Below are positions 12,901-23,162 of a stretch of DNA of 64,000 nucleotides, one piece after another. Within the stretch, counting starts at the first letter, position 1; the number at the start of each line of letters is the position of its first letter. The DNA is from Oryzias latipes (lineage: Eukaryota; Chordata; Actinopteri; Beloniformes; Adrianichthyidae), in contig NC_019872.2 in assembly GCF_002234675.1 (NCBI RefSeq), positions 12,707,950-12,771,949 on the forward strand, given 5' to 3'. The position numbers and the translations under genes are program-made. Under the pieces are notes generated by a model that worked only from the letters and a program-made list of their open reading frames with translations, ran no database searches and was not told the origin of the DNA.

Positions 12901-13760
12901 AGCACACCACTCACAATCTGAAGTCAAGCCAGTCATTTTCTTGAATGATGCTGGAAAATCCAAGCAGTCTATCATGAATAATGAATGCAGCACATTGAGG
13001 TGTAGAGATTCATGGGGTTTTGTCATTTCACACTTTATATGCAAAACTGTGACTTTCCTGCTAATACTGCTGTGGTGTGTGGCTTTTTCTGTCTGCACCC
13101 TTAAGTACAAATTGTGGACGTAAGCTAGTATTCTGAAAGAGTATCATGCAAGGTTGGACTTGCATTTGAGGCATTTGGGAAAAGGATGAGTGTCTGGTGG
13201 TGTGGTGAGGCCTTGCACTGTGGAGTGTGTGCTTTTGTCAGGGCTGTGTTCAGTTCACTTTCAGCTGAGTGTCTGCTGATCCATGGGCCAGGTGTTTACA
13301 GGAGGGAAGAGAGGAGATTGATGGTGAGGGCTGATGTCGCAGGCCACGATATGAGTTGTCTCATCAACCTCAAATTCATTGCCTGCTTCTGGCCTCCAAG
13401 GCCATCCGTCACCGATGCCACCTGTTTCTCAGAGGTTGCACTGCACAATTTTATGGCTAATATTCATGGAGGTTAAATATTTCCAAGAAGCAGACAGTAA
13501 AAAGTGGGCCAACAATCACCATAATGCCCACATAGTTTCCACTCATAAACATTTCTCAGAGCAGGTCATTGACTCCCACTCTAAGTTTAATCATGGGTCT
13601 TATGGGTGTTAGATGTCAATGGCTTCTCTTAACATTATTGATGTTAGACCGCAGATTCATTTTCATCAAGTTTCAACTGTCCCAGAGTACCTGGGAGGAT
13701 AGTTTGTCTTCACATGCTTGTAGTATGATCAGCCAAACATTGTTCTTGGTTGTACTTACA
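9912..13760. other. Intergenic; possible conserved regulatory stretch at 10370-11010
   Basis: No gene is supported. A G run (about 10709-10728) and short A/T runs are present. The stretch 10370-11010 is richer in mixed, non-repetitive sequence and has several GATA-type words (GTGATAACGATTAGCG, CAGATAACAGC twice) and TAATCATGATAATT, which makes it a candidate conserved non-coding element. The rest shows nothing I can name. Confidence 0.4.
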
Positions 13761-13889
13761 AAATAACTACCACATTTTTTGGAGTCCAAGTTGCTGCTGG
13801 TTGCATAGTTTCGTTGGGGGTGTGAATTACACTTTGGTGCGACTTATAGTGGAGCCGGTCATTAAAACAATCTTCCATTATGGTACAAG

Positions 13890-14228
13890 CACCAAATTTG
13901 GCATGATCCCCTCTTTCAGAAAAGCATACAAGAGAATATCCAAGCTTTTAAAAAAAAACATATATGTATACCTATAGGCAATATATATATCTGCCTATAT
14001 ACAATTCAAATGTAATAGTATTCTGTATAGTTTAGAGTTTAAACATTGTGCATTTTGCTCATGAACAGCCCATAATTTCGGGACTGGGGTAAATTGACAA
14101 TGAATATTTTTGTTACAACTGGGTGTTTGACCGCCATCTTTACAAAGGGCCCCCAGTTTGAATTTTTCTCTTGGCTGACAAGCTTTTCTGAAAGAGGGAG
14201 TCCTATAGCTATGATATGCCAAACACAA
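13890..14228. repeat. Imperfect inverted repeat (foldback)
   Basis: CCCTCTTTCAGAAAAGC at about 13911-13927 recurs on the opposite strand at about 14177-14193. Outer arms share TTTGGCAT on the left and the inverted ATGCCAAA on the right. The loop is roughly 250 bp. It could be a foldback element or two inverted copies of an unknown repeat. Confidence 0.5.
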
Positions 14229-14708
14229 AATGCACGATTTGTCTGAAATATCAAGCTAACCTGCTCCGCTATTATATGTGATTTTTTTCTTTAATTTTTT
14301 TTATAAATAGCAGCAACCGCTAGAGGGCACTGTAGGTGTGTGCATCAGTATGCTACTGACAGTAGTGCTGAAGAAGAAGCAATGCTCAGTCTCACATCGG
14401 ACTTGGCGGACCCAGGGGATGAAGAATTAAAAGTATTTAGTGATTTGAAGTGGTATAAAGAATTTTGTTGACTTGTTAGCATGTTCTTTATGCCATGGTT
14501 ATCTGAATATTTGTTTATAGTTGTACTAATATAGATTCTGCCTATGTTTCATGAAGCAAAAGAAGCATCAGTGTGTTATGGTAGGGAAGTGTGAATATAT
14601 TCAGTCTGTTATTGTTATCTATTCTGTTATTATGATATGCCTTTTAAGATGAACTGTTTGTTATATATATGATCATGGATCATATGTATATATATGATCC
14701 ACACCAGA

Positions 14709-16081
14709 TCCACACCACCAGGATCTACAGTACTGACATTGGGATGTCATCCGGGCTCGAGAAATGCAACCGGATGGTGACAAAGAGACGCAAAGTAGTC
14801 CACACAGGAGGGGTCTCACTCCCAGAAGGAACAATAGCAGACATTGAGGACAGTTATAAGTACCTTGGAATTCCGCAGGCAAATGGCAACCTGGAGCAGG
14901 CAACAAGGAAAGCTGCAACAGCTAAATACCTCCAACGAGTAAGGCAAGTCCTGAGAAGCCAGCTCAATGGCAAAAATAAGACCCGGGCAATAAACAGCTC
15001 CGCACTGCCAGTTATCAGATACCCTGCAGGAAAAATAAAATGGCCAAAGGAAGAAATACAGACCACAGATGTTAAAACACAAAAGCTCCTCACCATGCAT
15101 GGAGGGTTCCATCCCAAATCCAGCACCCTGAGACTGTATGCTAGCCGCAAGGAAGGAGGCTGAGGACTAGTGAGCGTAGAAGCCACTATCCAGGATGAAA
15201 CATCCAAGATGCATGAACACATCAAGCTCAAGGCCCCAACTGACAGTGTGCTCAGTGAATGTCTCAGGCAATGGAGAGCAGAGGATGCAGTGCTGGAGGA
15301 CAGATCCTCATGGGAGGACAAACCCCTGCATGGGATGTACCACCGGACCATAACTGAAGTGGCTGATATCAAGAAGTCCTACCAATGGCTAGAAAGGGCT
15401 GGCCTACAGGACAGCACCGAAGCGCTCATCCTGGCAGCACAGGAACAAGCCCTGAGCACCAGAGCGATAGAGACTCAGATCTACCACACCAGACAAGACC
15501 CAAGGTGTAGGCTGTGCAAAGAGGCGCCTGAAGCAATCCAGCACATAACTACAGGGTGTGAGATGATGGCAGGTAAAGCATACATGGAGCGCCACAATCA
15601 AGTGGCTGGAATAATATACAGGAACATGTGTGCAGAATATGAACTGGAAACCCCAAGGTCAAAATGGGAAACACCTCCGAAGGTGGTAGAAAATGAGAGG
15701 GCAAAGATCCTGTGGGACTTCCAGATCCAGACTGATAGGATGGTAATGGCGAACCAACCAGACATGGTAGTGGTGGATGAAGAACAGAGGAAAGCTGTTG
15801 TGGTGGATGTGGCAGTGCCAAGCGATGGAAACATCAGGAAGAAGGAACATGAGAAACTGGTGAATTATCAGGGACTCAGAGAAGAACTGGAGAAAGCCTG
15901 GAAAGTGAAGGTGACAGTGGTGCCTGTGGTAATTGGAGCACTCGGGGCAGTAACTCCCAAGCTGGAGGAGTGGCTACAACAGATACCTGGAAAGACCTCA
16001 GACCTCTCAGTCCAGAAAGGCGCAGTGCTAGGAACAGCTAAGATACTGCGCAGGACCTTCAAGCTCCCAGGCCTCTGGTAG
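14709..16081 (+). pseudogene. R4/R2-type (restriction-like endonuclease) LINE, 5'-truncated
   Basis: One continuous frame encodes the C-terminal part of a site-specific-type LINE protein: the end of the reverse transcriptase (YKYLGIPQ near 14860), then a CCHC knuckle C-x2-C-x8-H-x4-C (about 15508-15560), then a restriction-like endonuclease core with PDMVVVDEE and VVVDVAVPSD (about 15758-15820). These are the hallmarks of the R2/R4/Dong/Rex6 group. The frame is broken by one in-frame TGA at 15161-15163; otherwise about 450 codons stay open. The endonuclease and RT N-termini are absent (5' truncation). The stop codon TAG at 16079 is followed by a short 3' UTR that runs into a TA/TG repeat. Confidence 0.85.
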
Positions 16082-16143
16082 AGGACCCGAGCTTGGAGGA
16101 GAAACCACCCACGGAGGGTGAAAGGGGTGTTTTTCTTTTATTT

Positions 16144-16166
16144 TATATATATATATATATATACAC

Positions 16167-16247
<81 letters not shown>
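16144..16247. repeat. (TA)n-(TG)n compound microsatellite
   Basis: Alternating TA units followed by TG units, directly after the LINE 3' UTR. It may be the insertion target or the tail of the LINE. Confidence 0.95.
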
Positions 16248-16250
<3 letters not shown>

Positions 16251-16339
16251 AATAAATAAAAAAACATAATTTAAGGGGCTCAAAATTTCTATTAAAAACA
16301 TTACTTTAGTAATTTTTTTTCAATTCTTAAAACAGCTTT

Positions 16340-16460
16340 TATTGATGATTTACAAATCTATGTCAATAATGATGCTAATATTGACTCAAAAATTGGGGGT
16401 CAAGTGGGGGGTAAAGCTTTTTGTTGAGGGGGTAGCTGCCCCCCTGTAGCTCCGCCCCTG
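16340..16460. mobile_element. hAT-like MITE fragment (TAGCTCCGCCCCTG end)
   Basis: It shares with 45052-45225 an internal ATTGATGATTT, CTCAAAAATTGGGGG and the terminal TAGCTCCGCCCCTG. Only the right end is clear, so this is a partial copy. Confidence 0.5.
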
Positions 16461-16464
16461 GTTC

Positions 16465-18510
16465 AATAATATCTAGCAAAGATGGGGGATGAAAACAGAG
16501 CTGAAAGCTTCTAATTGCCCAAATGCAGACCAATGGGTCACATGACCACAAGCTTTTGCTATGTCTTTGCATATTCATTGTGTGGCCAAAGTGTGTAGAC
16601 TGCTGTGCTTTTTTAAGAGACAGTTCAAATGTAATCAAAGTGACAGCGTTGAGTATTTTTTGCTTTGAAAGTCACAGCATGAATGATGTTCTTGCTGTAA
16701 CCCAAACCGCTAACAATTTGTGTTTGACTTCAAAGAAAAAATCTCCACACTTATGAAAATAGACTGTTCACTGTCAACAGAGGCAGCCCACTCTCATCAA
16801 AACATAATTTAGATTGAATAAAAAACTTCAATTCTCTTGAAATATGAACCCAGACAACAAAGGGGGGAAAAATCAAAACGCTGTTTTAATGTATCTTTGA
16901 AAAAAATAGAATTAATGTCTGCATTCATCTATTAAAAAATTGTCCTAAGCAACTGCTCTCCAAATTGAAGACGTATTTTTCTGCATCAAGCAAATTTAAA
17001 CAAAGATCATTTCACTTTGCACATCAGTAAGAAATATATAGCATTTTTAAACTGCTACCTTTGCCACAATAAAATGAAATCCTAGTCTCCGCCACAACAA
17101 AATCAAATATCATGTTGGAGTCTACATGTTTTACAGCCAATTCTGCAGTTCCTGCATTAGAAAACCACAAATAAAAGTCCTGCTTCCAGTTGTACTGCAG
17201 ATTACAGCGTGGGCGCCAGGGCCCTGCACACATCATCAAGTCGCAGCTATGCATTGTGTCGTAGGAACCTTATGGTGCAATTACTTGTCCTTCCCTCTGA
17301 CAAAGTGCTGTGGGCGGAAAAGCTTCTGTTAATCATGAGCTCTATTTTATCACTACCAGGTACAGACCCTTTGCGGTTGCAAGTGAGAGAGCTGCATTAG
17401 CGCACTTGCTGAGAGATCTCCCAGCCTGCATTACCATAATTGTGGCCAGACCGTCAGCATTCATCTTTCCCTATCTCCCGGTGTTTGAAGTATGTCGATT
17501 TTTCAGCCGTGCCCCATGACCCTGCCGCCCTGTTTTGTCCAATACAAACAGCGCAAAAGCAGGAGTTAATTAAATGGAACAAAAGGCTGTCTGTGTGTAG
17601 TCCCTGCCTCCTGTCTTAGCAGTTTTTACAGTGAGCCATTAATGACAGCATACCTCTTCTAAAGGTTCATTTGTCTGCACATGCATGTTAAAGATGACAA
17701 CAACACAACTAAAATTGAACTTTAAAAGTGAGGTGCCTATTATCAAATGTGTGTGTTCCATTAAATGCTAGGTGCACTGGTGTTAAACAGTGTGAGTGGC
17801 AGGCGGTGGAGTGTGAGTCAGTGCGGGGGTTGCAGAATGAGGGTAAGGGGCCAGCTAATGCTGAGTGGCAGATGCCAGACCGTTATATCGGCATCTGGCC
17901 TGCAGCTCCACGCTTACCTCTCCGAGCTTGGAGCCACCTTGAAGAATTGCAAGAATTAAATGCGCATGCAAACACACAGCGCTTAGTCTTTGTGCAGCAT
18001 CATGTGCAGCAAACAGAGGTGACATGGCATCTCCAGGCCTTGTTGCAAATTGCATTTCCTTTTTGATGCGTGCGTGTCTCATCACCCAAAACAGAATCCC
18101 ATATTTTTAGTCGGAATCCAAATAAAATTGTGCCAAAGAATAAAATCAAAGCTTTGCTTTAGTCATTTGGACACCCTCCAACCACGATGCATGATAATTG
18201 CAAAAATAAATATGGCCACGTGCAAGTTACATGTGCAGGTAATATCTGATTAACTTCTGATTATCAGTGATTATCAGTGATTATCAGTGCAAGAATTTAC
18301 ACATAAAAACATGAGGGGAAAAAGCATACATGAATGGAGTTGTACAAATCAAAGCTTTAGAGTCCTAAGAACCTAATATAAGATTATCATAGTTTTTTGT
18401 TTCCTCAGTGACAATTCACAAGATGTTTGTCATAGTGATAAGTTTTTTTTAAAATTACATCTAAATTTGGCAAGAATTCTATTTTGAAGGAGTTCCCATT
18501 GCTAAATGGT
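16465..18510. other. Intergenic, no gene seen
   Basis: Mixed sequence. 17,190-17,660 and 17,760-18,070 are less AT-rich and look non-repetitive. Several short overlapping ORFs exist, but none has a recognised domain, splice context or consistent frame. These are possible conserved non-coding sequences only. Confidence 0.4.
18258..18291. repeat. Short tandem repeat, 11-bp unit
   Basis: GATTATCAGTG is repeated three times in tandem. Confidence 0.8.
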
Positions 18511-18514
18511 TTAA

Positions 18515-19011
18515 AGGCACGATAAAATAGGGTTTTTATCGTTTTTCACATGTTCTTGTGGCATTTTACTCATAATGGAGGACACATATAAAGACAATTA
18601 AGATTCCATTTTTATTTCAGAGTATTTATTTATTCAAACTGTTGTGAGTCAGGAGCAGACAAAAAAATGCTGTTTGAAAACATGCTTCTTTATTGCAAAA
18701 AATTACACTGGGCAAGCCAACATGTATCGCTTCGATATTACTCACCATTTTTGTTGCACTGGTAATGTAGGTTGGGGGTGTGAGGGGCAGTGAGTAAGCA
18801 AGATAGCATGTAAACACTCAGATGTGGGTGACAGGAAGGGGGGCGGGGTTGTTCTGTGCAAACTCAAAACTGGGAGGCAGGTTTATGAATGAACTATTGC
18901 TGTTCTGCTGAAACTATGTTCTAGAAAAGTTTTTTTTATTTTAGTAAAACCATCAAAATTATAAGTAAAAGACCAATAGCAACACTTTTGCAAAAGATCA
19001 AAAGAAAATCT
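18515..19011 (-). mobile_element. TTAA-flanked TIR element, copy 2
   Basis: Reverse-orientation member of the family described at 9323. TTAA occurs on both sides (18511-18514 and 19012-19015). It contains GTTGTGAGTCAGGAGCAGACAAA and CTGAAACTATGTTCTAGAAAA, the reverse complements of the family landmarks. Confidence 0.75.
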
Positions 19012-19779
19012 TTAAATTTTGCTTTTTTTTTGCTGGTTTAATATTTTTGACAGTCTCAATGTTGCCTGATATTTTTTACTTTTTCCCACGCAGCTTTTTG
19101 TTTGTGCTTGGATTTCCTACCAAAGTCTTTGCACTGCTCCGCTTTAAGACACACAACTATGATAAAAACAAGTTAATTTCGGGGGCTGACAGCTAAATGT
19201 CATAATAGACTCGGCCAAAGTGGGAGCTTGGCAATGACAAATAAAGACTATGGAAATGAACTCAGGTTTTACATTGTGAATGATGTTGTTTGTCCATTAT
19301 TCAGAACTCAGATGGCAGTGATGGGCCTCACTTTAAAAGCAGAAGCAACTCCACATTTTTTTCCAACCTTGAGCAGTAATGTACAAAAATGAACCATTAC
19401 AAAAAGCCTTGGGGATGACAACTGTTGGATGCTTTTTTGTGTGTGTGTGATAATAAATAGCCCCAGAAAGGAAGTGGAAAAAAAAAAACATTGGTGAATT
19501 TAAATTCAGAGTGATAAAAGGATTTCTCTACAACCCAGAGTTGTTTGCTGTAACAGACCTTTGATCCTTATCTTGATGTTCCAGGCAGGACAGGTGAGGT
19601 TTAAACCTTCAGGCAGACTCATATGAGTTTCTCTCTGCTACTCTTCATCAAAGCTACAGAGATTTTCTTTTTACTTTCATATTGGTAAAAATCTGAGCTG
19701 CTGCCAAATGCAGTCATTTTAGACAGGTTGTTCACCAGCAGGACAGTTTAACAGGTAAGTGTACAAATAGTTTGCTTAA

Positions 19780-20233
19780 AGACTCACTCCAATCACCTTT
19801 TGATCTATGCTAAAGGCCTTCTACAGGACTTTGTGTTCTTTTAATTATGATTTTGCCATTTTTAGCCAAAATCCCCAAACCTGTGTTGTTTTCTAGGACA
19901 TAGTTTCTGCAGAGCGGCAGTAGTTCATGAGAAATTTGCCTCTTAGTCATGGCTGTTGACTGATGGCATGGAGCAACCCCGCCCCACTTCCCCTCCCTAT
20001 TATTTAGAGCTTGGAGCAGGCACCTTGTGGCCCACCCAGCGTATTTTCCCTGTCCTATATCTTTTTCAGACATTTTTTTCATCTACTGCTCCTGATTCAC
20101 AACACTTTAAGTAAAAAGATCCTCAGAAACACAATTTTAATCTTAGATTGCTATATAAATGTCCATCATGAAAAAAATACCACAAGAACATGTTAAGAAA
20201 CACCAAATACACCTTTTTAATCAGAGTGGGTCT
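19780..20233 (+). mobile_element. TTAA-flanked TIR element, copy 3 (best preserved)
   Basis: 454 bp. It begins AGACTCACTCC and ends GAGTGGGTCT (inverted ends), with intact TTAA at 19776-19779 and 20234-20237. No transposase is encoded, so this is a non-autonomous DNA element. TTAA target duplications are typical of the piggyBac and Kolobok superfamilies; which one applies is not decidable here. Confidence 0.85.
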
Positions 20234-20239
20234 TTAAAT

Positions 20240-20975
20240 AATGTGAAGCTAATGTATGAGTCACGATGACTCCAAAGATTATGGATTAATGCATGATGTG
20301 TCATGATTTATTCCGTTGAGCTATAATTACATTTCAAGTTTAAGCGGTTTAAAGTAACATAGGATACAATGTGGAGCCATCTATGTGAATGGAGTCGGAC
20401 CTGAAATGACTTTGTTTACTCACTTCTGTTTCTGAGGTGTGAATGAGAACGATGATGAGGGGCAACATTAATGGAACACCGATTCTCAGACTGAGAGAGA
20501 AAGAGATTAATGAAGAAAAGCGGGAAGGAAGATTGTGCATATCGAGCATCAATGGAGCATCAAAACAAGTCTGCTTTCATGAGCCGTGCAGACACACGAG
20601 GTCAGGGACTCCTCAGACAAAAGCCCAACAACTACATTGCCGGCTAAAAAAGGGACCCTCTGCTACAGAGCAACAGATTCAACTGAACGTTTCTCACCAA
20701 AATGACCCTAATTTGGTGAGCCTGTAAATGAGGTCAGTCTGAATGTTTTCCCCGAACACAGCAGCAGTTGGAGCTGGAACAGCACGGCAGGGCAGAAAGC
20801 AGCACGCTAACCTTTAATATGTGGAATGTTAAATTGCTCCAAAGGAGCTCCATCACTACAATTTTCCCTTTTCATTCAGGAAAGCACTATTTCATTCATG
20901 CCATTTCCGTTCATTCATCAGCTGGGGCGAGCCTCGACTCACAGTACCATGTCCCCACCAACATTCTTATCAATG
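20240..20975. other. Upstream flank of vgf, no gene seen
   Basis: Non-repetitive sequence leading into the vgf promoter. No coding feature is supported. Confidence 0.4.
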
Positions 20976-20979
20976 GAAG

Positions 20980-20987
20980 TGACGTCA
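20980..20987 (+). promoter_or_regulatory. cAMP response element of vgf
   Basis: A perfect TGACGTCA palindrome about 60 bp upstream of the TATA box. The mammalian VGF promoter is known to carry a CRE that is needed for NGF/cAMP induction. Confidence 0.8.
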
Positions 20988-21028
20988 GCACTGCCTGCAG
21001 CTGGGAGGAGTAGGGGAAGGGGGGGAGT

Positions 21029-21034
21029 CACGTG
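21029..21034 (+). promoter_or_regulatory. E-box in vgf promoter
   Basis: CACGTG between the CRE and the TATA box; a candidate bHLH site. Confidence 0.5.
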
Positions 21035-21046
21035 GTTCAACGTGGG

Positions 21047-21054
21047 TATATACA
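21047..21054 (+). promoter_or_regulatory. TATA box of vgf
   Basis: TATATACA, placing the transcription start near 21077. This fits the downstream splice donor at 21317. Confidence 0.75.
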
Positions 21055-21061
21055 ATAAAGT

Positions 21062-21082
21062 TGCGCTGACCGTGGTGCTGAA
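21062..21082 (-). promoter_or_regulatory. RE1/NRSE (REST-binding) site at the vgf start site
   Basis: Read on the minus strand, this 21-bp site agrees with the NRSE consensus at 19 of 21 positions, including the CAGCACCACGG half and the CAGCGC half. It sits just downstream of the TATA box and overlaps the predicted start site. VGF is a neuron- and endocrine-restricted gene, so REST silencing elsewhere is expected. Confidence 0.8.
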
Positions 21083-21316
21083 AACGTTCACTCAATGTAC
21101 ATTAGCGCATGAGCTGCTGCAATTCAGAAAGGTTTCAAAACAAAATAAATACGGGGAGTTGCTTTTATTTTTAATTTTTTAACTGATGGTGGTCACAGAC
21201 TGAAGCGACGGGGGGAGGGACAAAAAAATTCTCTCAGGTGATCCACTTTTTTGTGATATAATCTTGGCTTTTTCTGTGAGTTTCACCCCTTCTCCACCCT
21301 CCAAGAGGGTCTCCAG
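21078..21316 (+). other. vgf: vgf 5' non-coding exon (predicted)
   Basis: It begins about 30 bp after the TATA box and ends at a strong donor, CTCCAG|GTAAGT. The matching acceptor is CTTCTCTCCAG at 23127, 35 bp upstream of the start codon. A non-coding first exon followed by a single coding exon matches the known VGF layout. The exact start is inferred. Confidence 0.65.
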
Positions 21317-23127
21317 GTAAGTGGAGCCACATCAAATTTTTGATAACTAACAGGAATGAATTCTTTTTTATTTGTATTTTTAAAAAAAAATGTGTCTTTG
21401 AAGAAGAAGTCCAGTTTAAAGCTGACTGCTGTCACATTTTCAACATTACACAAAATGTAAAACTGTAAATTTCGAAAAATTTCACCCTTTTAGACATAAA
21501 ACGTTGTTTTGTACTACGTTTTAGTACACATTTTTATATATGACAATTAAAACAATATTTTCTTTTTTGAATAAGAAAAATGAAAAAAAAAATGTTCTCA
21601 AAAAACGTTAAAATAAAATCTGAAACCCCCAAAAGGTATATTTTTAATTGTGTGTTTACAAAAAAAGAAGAAGAAGAAAAAAAGGAAGGCCACCCATTTG
21701 TGCAGGTAAAAGTCTTTCAATGTAAATTTTTGCGCAGATTCTAAAACATTTTAGGTGAGATCCTTTATGCTTTTAGCAGCATTTAATTAACAGCATTTAA
21801 TTAAAACCAAAACAGTTAATGAGAAATATATTTATGTTGTTTCTTTTAGTGATTAATTAAATAATTTCTTTTTAAATCGATAGTTAAAATGTGGTCAATA
21901 ACTTTATACATCTTTATGCTTCGTTTCGCACAGTAAACATCAAATTTTACTAAATCTGAACCGTTAAATTTTTGTCTTTATTAACCAAAAATGTGCGCTT
22001 TTTCGCATTCCACCACTCGGTGAAAAAAAACTCGGAGCGCGCAGACAAAATCGCAAATCTGCCCCTTCATCTTTGTATGGTGCAAAAAAACAAAAACAAA
22101 AAAAAGACCCACTTCTCTCACATTAAGCATCCAGTTGATTTGTGATTCGGGGGGGGGGAGAACCTATGCAGGCAGGGACCGTAGGGTTAAACCATCAACC
22201 GCAGCCAACAGCTCTGCGCATGGCTTCCCGGTGCGTCGCGTCTGTGTGCCACTGACTCCCAGCCTCCTTTCTGTGGCAAACAAAAATCAGTGCTGCGGAT
22301 TTTGGATCTAATTGGAGTTTTCTGCCTTTAATTAAAAGAAATGAAAAGTGTGCGCGCGCTGGCCGCGTTGGTTCAGAGGATGAGGTGAGATGCGCTTTGC
22401 TTGTTATACGCATAAAAATCCCTTCCGTCCTTCCTTGATACGCGGATATTAGCTATTTCTACACTTTATTACAAAAAGTAACCGATTATGACAAATCAGC
22501 TGCTACTCTTTAACAAATCAATTAATTGTTTATTAAACGTGGTGGAAAAATGTTTTTTTATCTCTGTTAAATCGCATTTTTCATGTAAATTCGAACCCTT
22601 TTAGTTAAAAAATGTTCTCAGATTATCCAAAGAACACGATTTTATTTAAGGTCCGGATTGATGTGAATGTTTTAAAGTTGTTTTTTAACAAAACGTAAAA
22701 AATATTTGACCGAAATGTTCCAATCCTGCCTCTGATTTTGCGGCAAAGCACCAATCACGGCTCATTAGTCTTCTTTGTCCGCCGGTTTTTCCTCTCAGAC
22801 ATGAACACAATTAAACACAAAAAAATCCACTTACGCTGTGAAGTGCTTTTTTTTCGTGGTGGCTTTGTGTTTAAATAAAAAAAATGTAAATAGAAATAAA
22901 AAGATTAAAGAAAATAATAGTTCAAAATGTGCTCTGCTTGATGACTCTCATATTCTCATATTTAATTTAAAATAGTAAAATTCCTTTGAAATCTTTTAAA
23001 TAATACTGACTTTCATTGAAAAAACTAACAAACAAATAAACAACACCCCCCCCCCCCACACACACACACTCACATACACACAAATTCTTATGTGTCTGCT
23101 GCATTTTTGTCTTCTCCTTCTCTCCAG
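21317..23127 (+). other. vgf: vgf intron 1
   Basis: AT-rich, with a G run near 22150, a C run and a short CA repeat at about 23045-23080, and no gene of its own. A CpG-containing island-like patch lies at about 22190-22390. Confidence 0.6.
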
Positions 23128-23162
23128 GTGCTTAACCTCCCTCCTGCCAGTTCTACGTGGTC

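Noticed and set aside
14854..15372. 172-codon minus-strand ORF
   Set aside because: Shadow of the R4-type LINE frame on the other strand; no domain.
16028..16267. ORF rich in HT repeats on the minus strand
   Set aside because: Translation of the TG/CA microsatellite.
17728..18066. 112-codon plus-strand ORF
   Set aside because: No recognised domain, overlapped by ORFs in other frames, weak start context. Possible conserved non-coding sequence instead.
20443..21182. ORFs just upstream of vgf, up to 118 codons
   Set aside because: They span the vgf promoter and first exon; no domain.
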